Shown here piece after piece: positions 41,404 to 48,631 of a DNA stretch of 48,631 bases. The translations under genes were made by a program, and so were the position numbers. Below the pieces are notes generated by a model. That model saw only the letters and a program-made list of their open reading frames with translations. It was not told the origin of the DNA and ran no database searches. Source of the DNA: an uncultured Bacteroidales bacterium (GTDB taxonomy: Bacteria > Bacteroidota > Bacteroidia > Bacteroidales > UBA932); assembly GCA_944322605.1 (NCBI GenBank), contig CALUPD010000034.1:1-48631 (forward strand), written 5' to 3'. Every line of letters starts with the position of its first letter. Position 1 is the first letter of the stretch.

Positions 41404-43692
41404 TCAGAACGGATACCCTACGCCGAACTGGACGGCATATGTCCCTGGCCTGAACCAGTCGCGCGGATGTATCCATGACTGTTTGCGGGGGTCGAATCCT
41501 ACCATTCCCAAATCGATTCTCATGAGCACGAAATCGAGATCGAGCCTCAGCCCTATTCCGTAACTTACCGCAATGCTGCTGAGAAATGTTTCAGCCTTTA
41601 TTTGTCCGAGCCGTGCCGATTCCGAATCCGAGCTTTTCCTCAAGTTCCAGATGTTTCCCGCGTCTACGAATATTCCCCCCGCGAATTTCCATACGATGGG
41701 AAACCTGTATTCTATATTGGCTTCCAGCCTGAAATCTCCTGTCTGGTTGGGAATCCTGAAGCTGCTGTCGGCCGGAGCCATTCCAGGGCCTACGCTCTTT
41801 GCAGCCCATCCTCTCAGGCTGTTTGCGCCTCCTGCCCAAAACTGTTTTTCAAAAGGAAGGGCATTGGAGTTTCCGTATGGAATTCCGACGCCTGCCAAGA
41901 CCCTTGCCGCTACGGCCTGCCTGTTGTCTTTTCCGAATTTCCATGTATAGACCGCCGATACTTCGGTCCTGTAATATTGGGAATAAGGAGTTTCCCACAC
42001 GAGCCTGTGTCCGCTTGCGTCGGTTTTCATGTAGCGGTTGAATGCGCTCATGAGGTTGCCCGCTATGTCGTTCTGCCATCTCAGATAGAAATACGAGTTT
42101 TTGGGATTTGCGCTTGCGTCCGTGGTATAATAGAAAGAAGCTCCGAGCCCGAGGTCGAAGTGGTTCTGATAGGAATTCCTCAGGTAAGGGTCCCTCAGGC
42201 TTTCAAAGAAGGCCTCGCTCAAATCAGCCAGTTTCACGATATTTATCTGGATGGGATTTATCCTATAGAAAAACCTGTTCCTGACATTCCATGTGTATCC
42301 GTAAGTCGCTGATATTATGTTTCTCGTATATTCCGGGCGGCTTTGGTAATTATACGACAGTGACAGCTCAGTCCGAGGCAATGTCCTTTTGAAAAGCCTG
42401 TTCGGCAGAAAAAGGAATTTCGGAAGGCTGAGCGATGCCGACACCCCGAATTCGTTCGACCTTACAGGGTCGTTGAACTTGAACTGGAAATTCCCCATGA
42501 AACTCAGGTCGAACCATTCTCCTCCTCCGAAAAGGCTTTTGTTGTAATATGCTATTTCAGGGGAGACACCGAAAAGCCCGGTGGAATTTATCGACATCTC
42601 GAAGTTTATTTTGTATCCCTGCCTTTTCGACGGAGACAACGTTATGCCGCAATCCACCAAATTGCTGTCGGCCTTGTCGAGCTGTATGTTTACGCTGCTG
42701 AAAAACCTCATGGAAGTAAACCTGTTGTAAGTCGAACGTATGGCGGATTCGCTATACAAGGCGCCTGGAGCTATGCTGTTGGTATTTGCCAGGACTCTTG
42801 CTTTCATGACCGGTTTTTCCCAAAATATGACATTTGTCCCGTTTATTCCGACAGTGTCGAATACCAAGAAATCGAAAGGGTCTTCGTATATTCCGTAGTC
42901 TGTAAGGTTCGGATTCGAAATTATGTTGACATTCCTGAAATAGTACTTTACATGCGGCACGGAATCTTCGGGATTTTCGTTGCGCCTGTAGTTTTTCAGG
43001 TAAATTTTCAGATTGGCCGCGCCTTTGTTCGAAAACGTGTCGGCTTCGAAGTGGAAATAGCTCCTGTCGAATGCGTAATATCCGTGGTTCCGGATAATCT
43101 CCGTCATCCTTTGCTCTTCCGCCGAAAGGAGCTTTTCCGAAAGGTATTCGCCTTTTTTAATGGCGGAATTCCTTTGGGAATAGGTTATTATGGAATCAAG
43201 GCTTTTGTCGTTTACGATATACTCGATCTTGTCAAGGGGGTAACGCTTGCCGAGCGTTATGTTGTATGTGACGGTAGTCTTCTTGTTTTTGGTATATACG
43301 GAGTCCGAAACGGACGAATTGTAATATCCGTTATATTCGAGGTGGTCGTAAATATTGCGCTTGCTGCTTTCCACGAGGGACGAGTCGTATATGACAGGAG
43401 CAACGCCGAGCTTTTTTACGAACCTGTCCCATCCGTCGCCTTTCCCGTTGCTCCAGTTGTAGACGCTTAGGAACGGATTCCATCCGAAGAAATAATACGA
43501 ATTGGGCTTCTGTTTCAAGTACGGCTGGATTCCGGATACAGGATATTTTTTGTCGTTAAGTACTTTTATCTTGTTCTGCTTGAGCCTGGACTGCCCGTCA
43601 GGTATGATTCTGACCGTGCTGCATGACGCGAATAGCGCAAGCAGCAATGCTGTAACGGCTGTTATGAGGCTGGGTCCGGTCTTTTTGTGCAT
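41404..43692 (-). CDS. tamL: TamL-like BamA-family outer membrane lipoprotein
   Basis: The 762-residue protein has a lipoprotein signal with lipobox L-F-A-S-C (Cys24), POTRA-like repeats (about 40-330) and a C-terminal 16-strand Omp85 barrel. It ends in an aromatic residue (Y-P-F), as barrel proteins do. G-G-A-N-S-L-R-G-W is the conserved barrel motif (VRGF/Y-like) of the BamA/TamA family. Bacteroidota carry TamL, a lipidated TamA-like protein that works with TamB in outer membrane assembly. No tamB lies in the window. The upstream beta-barrel gene is 31 bases away on the same strand. Confidence 0.85.
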   Translation of the reverse strand: MHKKTGPSLITAVTALLLALFASCSTVRIIPDGQSRLKQNKIKVLNDKKYPVSGIQPYLKQKPNSYYFFGWNPFLSVYNWSNGKGDGWDRFVKKLGVAPVIYDSSLVESSKRNIYDHLEYNGYYNSSVSDSVYTKNKKTTVTYNITLGKRYPLDKIEYIVNDKSLDSIITYSQRNSAIKKGEYLSEKLLSAEEQRMTEIIRNHGYYAFDRSYFHFEADTFSNKGAANLKIYLKNYRRNENPEDSVPHVKYYFRNVNIISNPNLTDYGIYEDPFDFLVFDTVGINGTNVIFWEKPVMKARVLANTNSIAPGALYSESAIRSTYNRFTSMRFFSSVNIQLDKADSNLVDCGITLSPSKRQGYKINFEMSINSTGLFGVSPEIAYYNKSLFGGGEWFDLSFMGNFQFKFNDPVRSNEFGVSASLSLPKFLFLPNRLFKRTLPRTELSLSYNYQSRPEYTRNIISATYGYTWNVRNRFFYRINPIQINIVKLADLSEAFFESLRDPYLRNSYQNHFDLGLGASFYYTTDASANPKNSYFYLRWQNDIAGNLMSAFNRYMKTDASGHRLVWETPYSQYYRTEVSAVYTWKFGKDNRQAVAARVLAGVGIPYGNSNALPFEKQFWAGGANSLRGWAAKSVGPGMAPADSSFRIPNQTGDFRLEANIEYRFPIVWKFAGGIFVDAGNIWNLRKSSDSESARLGQIKAETFLSSIAVSYGIGLRLDLDFVLMRIDLGMVGFDPRKQSWIHPRDWFRPGTYAVQFGVGYPF

Positions 43693-43714
43693 TTGGATAA
43701 TAGTATCGTAACTG

Positions 43715-43722
43715 CAAATTTA
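43715..43722 (-). promoter_or_regulatory. -7 box (TAAATTTG) for tamL
   Basis: On the minus strand TAAATTTG fits TAnnTTTG in the 31-base gap before tamL. It may give tamL its own start besides read-through from the upstream gene. No good -33 element is seen. Confidence 0.4.
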
Positions 43723-43723
43723 A

Positions 43724-44791
43724 TCAATTTGCCGCTGTCTTGTTTTTGCTTTTTCCTGAAAATACCTTCTGTATGTCTACGGCTACTTCGATGAACTGTT
43801 GCGTGTGCATTTTCCGCCCGTCGTAAGGAAGGCGTATGCCTGCCTGCACATGCAGGGTGCCTTTGAAGAATTTCCTGTCATAACTTATTGTCGTGCAGTT
43901 GAACCATCCGTTTTCGGCAATGTACATTATGTCGCCCGCGTAAAGCTCGCTTCCGTAATTGTCGTAAAAGCGCCAAAGGTTGTCACCGAGATAAAATTCA
44001 TTTTCGATATTGATCCCCCATTTGCATAATTTTATGTCAAGCTGCGCTCCTTTCGGGAATTCCCATCCTCTTTTCAGCCTCCTGTCCCTTTGGACGGTTT
44101 GCAGCCAGCTGAGCCGTATGTCGAAATCGAGCCATGCGTTGAACCTGGCGCCTGCATATATGTCGAGCAGGAAATTGTCTACCACGTTCGACGATTTGAA
44201 TGTGGATTTGTTTGCGAAATGCATTATGGAGCATGATCCTCCTGCGTAACACGGGCTGAATTCGTATTCGCCGCTGAAAAGCAGCCTGAATTTTTCCCTT
44301 TCGTATGAGGAATAGTATCCTTCCCAGTTCAGCGCGACCTCGGCGTATCCTTTTTCACTTTCGTATTGGAGCAGGAAGCCTTGTATCCTGTTGTCATAGA
44401 ACATTGTGGAATCGCTGAAAAATGCACGCGGATAGCTCCCGAGCATCTTGTCCCTTTCGAACATGCCTGCATAGCCGTTGAAGTGCTCGCCGTCGAATCC
44501 GTAATATAGCAAAAGCCCTGTCTGTGAAATGACCGGGCCCCTTTTGCTGAAATCATGAAACAGGTCGACTCCTGCCATAAGCGTATTGCGTTCTCCCCAT
44601 ACGATGCCTGCTCTCGGGGTCAGCCTCGAAGTGAAGAATGTTTCGGACCTGCCGTTTTTCAGGCCTGAATATTCCCGGTTGTCGAACCTTGTGGAAAAGC
44701 CGGCTCCGGCTGTGAACTTTTGGGCGGACAATTGCACCGGAATGGCCTGGAACGCCAGAATCACGACCGCTGCAAAGAATATGTGTTTCAT
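43724..44791 (-). CDS. Predicted outer membrane beta-barrel protein of unknown function
   Basis: The 355-residue protein has a Sec signal peptide (about 1-22, ending Q-L-S-A) and then repeated alternating hydrophobic/aromatic strands such as L-L-L-Y-Y-G-F-D-G and T-L-H-V-Q-A-G-I-R-L-P-Y, typical of a porin-like barrel. I recognise no named family. The C-terminus ends in a Lys/Asn-rich tail rather than an aromatic residue. It lies upstream of tamL in the same direction, so co-expression is likely. Confidence 0.75.
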   Translation of the reverse strand: MKHIFFAAVVILAFQAIPVQLSAQKFTAGAGFSTRFDNREYSGLKNGRSETFFTSRLTPRAGIVWGERNTLMAGVDLFHDFSKRGPVISQTGLLLYYGFDGEHFNGYAGMFERDKMLGSYPRAFFSDSTMFYDNRIQGFLLQYESEKGYAEVALNWEGYYSSYEREKFRLLFSGEYEFSPCYAGGSCSIMHFANKSTFKSSNVVDNFLLDIYAGARFNAWLDFDIRLSWLQTVQRDRRLKRGWEFPKGAQLDIKLCKWGINIENEFYLGDNLWRFYDNYGSELYAGDIMYIAENGWFNCTTISYDRKFFKGTLHVQAGIRLPYDGRKMHTQQFIEVAVDIQKVFSGKSKNKTAAN

Positions 44792-44816
44792 TTTTCAAAA
44801 ATCGGATTAACGTTGT

Positions 44817-44824
44817 CAAAGATA
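44817..44824 (-). promoter_or_regulatory. -7 box (TATCTTTG) for the beta-barrel gene
   Basis: On the minus strand TATCTTTG fits TAnnTTTG, 25 bases before the start at 44791. It nearly abuts the divergent rlmD promoter. Confidence 0.5.
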
Positions 44825-44842
44825 ATACAATTTAGCATCATC

Positions 44843-44874
44843 TTTGAATATAAGCCATTGTTTCGGTATTTTTG
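44843..44874 (+). promoter_or_regulatory. Bacteroidota promoter for rlmD
   Basis: TTTG (44843-44846), a 20-base spacer, then TATTTTTG (44867-44874) match the consensus. The TTG inside the -7 box is the first possible start of the open frame, so the real start must be ATG 44893 or 44896. Confidence 0.75.
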
Positions 44875-44892
44875 CAACTACAAAAAGGCAGC

Positions 44893-46359
44893 ATGATGAA
44901 AAACAGAAAAAGGGAAATTTTAGAAAATGTTGAAATTGAAGCCATAGCGTCTGAAGGAATGTCGTTGGCACGGGTGGATGGAATCGTGCTTTTTGTTCCC
45001 ATGGCAGTTCCAGGAGACATTGTCGACGTGGAAATATGGAAGAAAAAAAGCAATTACATGGAGGGCCGCATCGTCCGGATCGTGAAACCTTCCGATCAGA
45101 GGGTAGAACCTTTCTGCGAGCATTTCGGCGTTTGCGGAGGATGCAAATGGCAACAGCTCCCGTATCATATGCAATTGGACTTTAAGCAAAGGCAGGTATC
45201 CGACCAGCTGAAAAGGATAGGCCGCCTGGATATTCCTGAAGTCATGCCTATAATAGGTTCCGAGAAGACAAGGTATTACCGGAACAAGCTCGATTTCGCG
45301 TTTTCCAACAGGAGGTGGATCGAAAATATCAAGGAGGCCGACATTCTTACGGACCGGGAAAGGCTCGGACTCGGTTTCCATGTCGGAAAATTCTTCGACA
45401 AGATCCTCGATATAAAATGCTGCCATTTGCAGCCTGAGCCTTCAAATGCGATAAGGCTGTTCATAAAGGATTATGCAATAAGAAACAATATACCGTTCTT
45501 CGATTTCAGGGCGATGACAGGGATGATGAGGGATATAATAATACGTACCGCGTCTACCGGAGAAGTGATGGTAATCATGGTTTTCGCAGAGTACGACAAA
45601 CAGGTCGCCGAAGACGTGCTCGATGCGTTGATGAAGGAATTCCCTCAGATAACGTCTTTGTACTATATGATCAACCAAAAATGCAATGACAGCATTTCCG
45701 ACCTTGAAGCCCATTTTTATGCCGGCGAGCCGGCAATCCATGAAAAGATGGAAGACCTGACATTCAAGATCGGCCCCAAGTCATTTTACCAGACCAATTC
45801 ATCGCAGGCGTACAGGCTGTATTCCGTCGTCAGGGATTTCGCTTCCCTTACCGGGAATGAAGTGCTGTACGATTTGTATACCGGAACGGGTACAATCGCC
45901 CTTTTCCTTTCGGGCCGGGTATCCAAGGTCATAGGCATCGAATATGTCCCCGAAGCGATAGAAGACGCGAAAGAAAATGCTTCGGCGAACGGAGTGGGCA
46001 ATGCTGAATTTTATGCCGGAGACATGAAAGACATACTGACCGAGGATTTCATATCGCAGCATGGAAGGCCGGACGTCATCGTCCTCGACCCTCCGCGTGC
46101 CGGAATTCATCCTGATGTGGGAAAAGTGATAGTGGCGGCAAGGCCGGAACGTATCGTTTACGTCAGCTGCAATCCGGCCAGCCAGGCGCGCGACCTGGCG
46201 GCTTTTGATGAAATGTACAAAATAACGGCGGTCCAGCCTGTGGACATGTTTCCTCACACCCAGCATGTGGAAAATGTCGTTTCCCTCGTGCTAAGGGATG
46301 CGCCTAAGACTTCTGCAGATGCCGTCTATGACGGCACGTCCGGCAGTTTGCAATGCTAA
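44893..46359 (+). CDS. rlmD: 23S rRNA (uracil-5-)-methyltransferase, RlmD/RumA family
   Basis: The protein (488 residues from ATG 44893) has an N-terminal TRAM domain, the iron-sulfur cysteines C-x5-C-x2-C in CEHFGVCGGC and a further Cys in C-C-H-L-Q-P. The methyltransferase domain shows D-L-Y-T-G-T-G-T-I, V-L-D-P-P-R-A-G and the catalytic-site V-S-C-N-P-A-S. It transfers methyl from AdoMet to a uracil in 23S rRNA. Paralogues RlmC or TrmA-like specificity cannot be ruled out. The start is placed downstream of the promoter box. Confidence 0.9.
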   Translation: MMKNRKREILENVEIEAIASEGMSLARVDGIVLFVPMAVPGDIVDVEIWKKKSNYMEGRIVRIVKPSDQRVEPFCEHFGVCGGCKWQQLPYHMQLDFKQRQVSDQLKRIGRLDIPEVMPIIGSEKTRYYRNKLDFAFSNRRWIENIKEADILTDRERLGLGFHVGKFFDKILDIKCCHLQPEPSNAIRLFIKDYAIRNNIPFFDFRAMTGMMRDIIIRTASTGEVMVIMVFAEYDKQVAEDVLDALMKEFPQITSLYYMINQKCNDSISDLEAHFYAGEPAIHEKMEDLTFKIGPKSFYQTNSSQAYRLYSVVRDFASLTGNEVLYDLYTGTGTIALFLSGRVSKVIGIEYVPEAIEDAKENASANGVGNAEFYAGDMKDILTEDFISQHGRPDVIVLDPPRAGIHPDVGKVIVAARPERIVYVSCNPASQARDLAAFDEMYKITAVQPVDMFPHTQHVENVVSLVLRDAPKTSADAVYDGTSGSLQC

Positions 46360-46417
46360 ATGCGGACTGTCATTGAAAATTTCGTATATTTATAATCGAT
46401 TTTTAAATATTTGGAAT

Positions 46418-46750
46418 ATGCCTACATTGAGATTTCACGGAATATCAAGAGAAAAAGCCCTCGGGTTTTCCGAGCAGCTGATAAAGGATCTTGCAATCGC
46501 GTTCGAGACGGAGGATGACAACATCTCCATCGAGATTGTCGATTCGATGTTCATACGCAAGGGAGGACATGACGTATCCCCCTACCCTATGGTTGAAATA
46601 ATCGCTTTCGAAAGAAGCGAAATAATCGAAAGCCAGGCAGCGCAAGCGGTAACCGATGCTTTGCGCGATGCCGGTTATGAGTACTCTGAAATATTTTATA
46701 TTCATATAGACAAGGAAAATTATTACTGCAACGGGGAATGTTGCGAATGA
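46418..46750 (+). CDS. DUF1904-like small protein
   Basis: The 110-residue protein starts M-P-T-L-R-F-H-G-I and contains F-E-T-E-D-D-N-I-S-I-E, VEIIAFERS and a Cys-containing C-terminus (Y-Y-C-N-G-E-C-C-E). The exposed Pro after the initiator Met and the length fit a tautomerase-like fold, in line with DUF1904. Function unknown. The open frame could extend upstream, but that part overlaps rlmD and ATG 46418 gives the conserved N-terminus. Its stop overlaps one possible mnmE start. Confidence 0.7.
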   Translation: MPTLRFHGISREKALGFSEQLIKDLAIAFETEDDNISIEIVDSMFIRKGGHDVSPYPMVEIIAFERSEIIESQAAQAVTDALRDAGYEYSEIFYIHIDKENYYCNGECCE

Positions 46751-46751
46751 C

Positions 46752-46757
46752 AGGAGG
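46752..46757 (+). promoter_or_regulatory. Shine-Dalgarno-like AGGAGG before mnmE
   Basis: AGGAGG lies seven bases before ATG 46765 and only one before ATG 46759. Strong SD sequences are uncommon in Bacteroidota, so this one helps choose 46765, although upstream ATGs at 46738 and 46747 remain possible. Confidence 0.45.
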
Positions 46758-46764
46758 CATGGCC

Positions 46765-48330
46765 ATGGACGGTTTGAACATGAAACATCGCGATGAGATA
46801 AAGCATATCGTGCAAAAGGAACCTATTTGCGCTGTAAGCACCGCGCCCGGCAACGGAGCGATCGCCGTGATCAGGGTAAGCGGCGAAAGGTCGATAGAAA
46901 TAGTGAACGGTATCTTCGAGCCGCGCATGAGAAAAAGGATGAGGCTTGTAGACATGCCAGGCTACAGCGTATGTTTCGGAGAAATTTACGAAACCGGCGA
47001 TTCCGGAGAAAGGGAAATAATCGACGACGCGATAGTTACTGTTTTCCGCTCTCCGCGTTCCTATACCGGCGAGGATTCGATCGAGATAGCATGCCACGGG
47101 TCGTCGTATATCCAGCAGGAAATACTGATGCTGCTTGTTTCCAAAGGTGTGCGTATGGCCGGCCCGGGCGAGTTTTCCCAAAGGGCGTTCCTGAACGGGA
47201 AGATGGATCTTGCGCAGGCTGAGGCTGTCGCTGATTTGATAGAGTCAGAGAATTACGCTTCGCACAAAATAGCCATGCAGCAAATAAAAGGCGGATTTTC
47301 TTCTGAATTGAAGAAAATGAGGGACGACATGCTGAACCTTGTATCCCTGATGGAATTAGAGCTTGATTTCAGCGAAGAAGACGTCGAATTCGCGGACCGA
47401 AGCAAATTGCGTTCGATGGTAGATGGCATATCTTCTCATATATCTTCGCTTATCGATTCGTTCAAGGTCGGCAATGTAATAAAGAACGGAGTCCCTGTGA
47501 CTATAGTCGGGGCAACCAATACCGGAAAAAGCACGCTTCTTAACGTGCTTTTGGGCGAGGAACGCGCGATTGTGTCCAACGTGCACGGCACGACGAGGGA
47601 TTCGATCGAGGATTGCGTTACAATCGGCGGCATAAAGTTCAGGTTTATAGATACGGCCGGAATCCGTTCTACGGATGAAGTGATAGAGATGATAGGCATC
47701 GAGCGGACATATTCTAAAATCGCGCAGGCGTCCATCATCATACTGGTCCTCGACGCGGACCGTCCTGAATTTTTCGAAGAAAGCCTTTCAAGCCTTCTTC
47801 CTAAGATAAATGCGGATGAACAGAAGCTTGTCGTGTTCCTTAATAAAATAGACGGCCTTGTGGCCGACGACAGCGTGAAGACGGACGAAGACAAGCGTGT
47901 CACCATGTTGCAGCAGTTCGTTGCTTCGGACAATCCTCCCGTGGCTTCACATCCTGCGATTTCCGCTCAAATCTCGATGATAGAAAGAATTGTGGACAAT
48001 CTTGATTTCAAGCCTCTTGCGGTAATACCAGGTTCGGCAAAGGCGGCAGTCGGAATCGATATGCTTAAAAAAGTCCTTGTGGATACGCAGAAGGAAGTAA
48101 GCGTCAGCTCCTCCTCTACCCTCGTGTCCAATGTACGCCATTACGAAGCCCTTGTCGATGCATACGGAGCTCTCGGGCGCGTGGCCATAGGGCTTGACGA
48201 CGGCATACCGACCGACCTCGTATCGCAGGACATCCGCGAGGCCCTTTTCCATATAGGCTCCATCACCGGAGAAATAAATACTGAAGACATATTGGGTAAT
48301 ATATTCAGCAGGTTTTGCATCGGAAAGTAG
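46765..48330 (+). CDS. mnmE: tRNA modification GTPase MnmE
   Basis: MnmE works with MnmG to install carboxymethylaminomethyl groups at U34 of tRNAs. The N-terminal folate-binding domain shows T-A-P-G-N-G-A-I-A-V-I-R-V-S-G and E-I-A-C-H-G. The G domain (numbered from ATG 46765) has G-A-T-N-T-G-K-S-T (about 249-257), G-T-T-R-D, D-T-A-G-I-R and N-K-I-D (360-363). The C-terminus ends F-C-I-G-K, the active Cys motif. At about 521 residues it exceeds the usual 450-470. Some 60 residues separate NKID from the S-A-K motif, roughly twice what I recall for E. coli. Confidence 0.93.
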   Translation: MDGLNMKHRDEIKHIVQKEPICAVSTAPGNGAIAVIRVSGERSIEIVNGIFEPRMRKRMRLVDMPGYSVCFGEIYETGDSGEREIIDDAIVTVFRSPRSYTGEDSIEIACHGSSYIQQEILMLLVSKGVRMAGPGEFSQRAFLNGKMDLAQAEAVADLIESENYASHKIAMQQIKGGFSSELKKMRDDMLNLVSLMELELDFSEEDVEFADRSKLRSMVDGISSHISSLIDSFKVGNVIKNGVPVTIVGATNTGKSTLLNVLLGEERAIVSNVHGTTRDSIEDCVTIGGIKFRFIDTAGIRSTDEVIEMIGIERTYSKIAQASIIILVLDADRPEFFEESLSSLLPKINADEQKLVVFLNKIDGLVADDSVKTDEDKRVTMLQQFVASDNPPVASHPAISAQISMIERIVDNLDFKPLAVIPGSAKAAVGIDMLKKVLVDTQKEVSVSSSSTLVSNVRHYEALVDAYGALGRVAIGLDDGIPTDLVSQDIREALFHIGSITGEINTEDILGNIFSRFCIGK

Positions 48331-48472
48331 AGCGTAAAAATCAGCCTTTTTCAAATAGCAACCAAACAGCAAAAACGGGTAATAATAACGGCAAAAACAG
48401 ATTGAAATATAGTATTTTACAAAAATCTGAAATTTTCCCTTTATTTGCTATGGCTATGTCGGTAATATGCCG

Positions 48473-48480
48473 TAATTTTG
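48473..48480 (+). promoter_or_regulatory. -7 box (TAATTTTG) before the recombinase
   Basis: TAATTTTG fits TAnnTTTG, 59 bases before the recombinase ATG. The nearest upstream TTTG is 25 bases away, longer than usual. Confidence 0.4.
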
Positions 48481-48525
48481 GTGCTAAATCGTTGCTCATA
48501 TAAGATGAGCACCAAAAGCACCAAA
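48479..48525 (+). repeat. Inverted and tandem repeats in the recombinase leader
   Basis: TGGTGCT (48479-48485) is complementary to AGCACCA (48508-48514), and GCTCAT (48494-48499) to ATGAGC (48505-48510). AGCACCAAA is then repeated in tandem (48508-48516, 48517-48525). Two left half-sites thus compete for one right half-site. An operator or recombinase arm site is possible. Confidence 0.5.
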
Positions 48526-48539
48526 AAAGTAACAAGAAT

Positions 48540-48631
48540 ATGGATAGAAAAAAGAAAGAACGGGTAAACCTGCGGAAGCGGCTCATGCCATCAGGAAATA
48601 CCAGCCTGTACCTTGACGTGTTCACGAAAGA
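48540..48631 (+). CDS. Tyrosine-type recombinase/integrase, 5' end only
   Basis: The frame runs off the window after 30 codons. M-D-R-K-K-K-E-R-V-N-L-R-K-R followed by L-M-P-S-G-N-T-S-L-Y-L-D-V-F resembles the N-terminal arm-binding domain of Bacteroidota tyrosine recombinases, which commonly read L-x-x-G-x-x-S-L-Y-L-D. ATG 48540 is the only start after an in-frame stop at 48501. The catalytic domain lies outside the window, so the call rests on this short segment. Confidence 0.6.
   Translation, partial: MDRKKKERVNLRKRLMPSGNTSLYLDVFTK

Larger units (their letters stand above)
48331..48539. other. 209-bp gap between mnmE and the recombinase
   Basis: AT-rich sequence with a -7 box and repeats near its 3' side (48473-48525). 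No gene is seen. If a mobile element is inserted here, its left end should lie within this gap. Confidence 0.5.

Noticed and set aside
1-48631. tRNA genes, rRNA genes, CRISPR arrays or complete insertion sequences
   Set aside because: No cloverleaf-like segment, conserved rRNA stretch, regularly spaced repeat array or transposase frame was recognised.

Overview
The window looks like a chromosomal segment of an anaerobic, amino-acid-fermenting member of the Bacteroidota, probably Bacteroidales. Three things point there. Many genes are preceded by the Bacteroidota promoter pattern (TTTG, about 19-20 bases, then TAnnTTTG). Several proteins have typical Bacteroidota architectures: a BamA-like TamL lipoprotein, a DAHP synthase with a C-terminal chorismate mutase, and the 465-residue fold-III arginine decarboxylase. 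Codon use leans heavily on AGG for Arg and ATA for Ile. No rRNA, tRNA, CRISPR array or complete insertion sequence was seen. The genus cannot be fixed from the sequence alone.

Layout: 66-2224 (minus) holds an arginine decarboxylase and a SpoU/TrmH methyltransferase, ending in a perfect 46-bp palindrome. 2394-5824 (plus) holds rfbC-rfbD, a WbpD-like sugar N-acetyltransferase and DAHP synthase-chorismate mutase, followed by a terminator. 5979-7888 holds an M19 dipeptidase and an SDR oxidoreductase. 8037-10830 (minus) holds pyrD-cinA under their own promoter and an XRE regulator. 11320-15434 (plus) holds a QueA-like protein, a membrane-bound M28 peptidase and a PlsC-like acyltransferase. 15532-17557 (minus) holds a GNAT-like protein and an MscS channel.

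The centrepiece is 17702-31760: fifteen co-directional genes, atoD-kal-kce-kdd-kamA-kamB-kamC-kamD-kamE-atoA-maoC-SDR-bcd-etfB-etfA, closed by a strong terminator. They form a nearly complete lysine-to-butyrate fermentation pathway. KamA makes beta-lysine, and B12/PLP-dependent KamDE, kept alive by the KamB/KamC reactivase, makes 3,5-diaminohexanoate. Kdd deaminates this oxidatively, and Kce cleaves the product with acetyl-CoA to acetoacetate and 3-aminobutyryl-CoA. Kal releases ammonia to give crotonyl-CoA, and Bcd-EtfBA reduces that to butyryl-CoA. AtoDA swaps CoA onto acetoacetate and releases butyrate. A MaoC hydratase and a PhaB/FabG-like reductase add a probable (R)-3-hydroxybutyryl-CoA branch. 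No thiolase is present in the window.

Downstream, 32213-38013 is a MacAB/TolC-type export operon with two separate permeases. It is followed by rarA, glmS (minus), TamL and a beta-barrel protein (minus), then rlmD, a DUF1904-like gene and mnmE with an enlarged G domain. The last 92 bases open a Bacteroidota tyrosine recombinase, suggesting that a mobile element begins just after mnmE.
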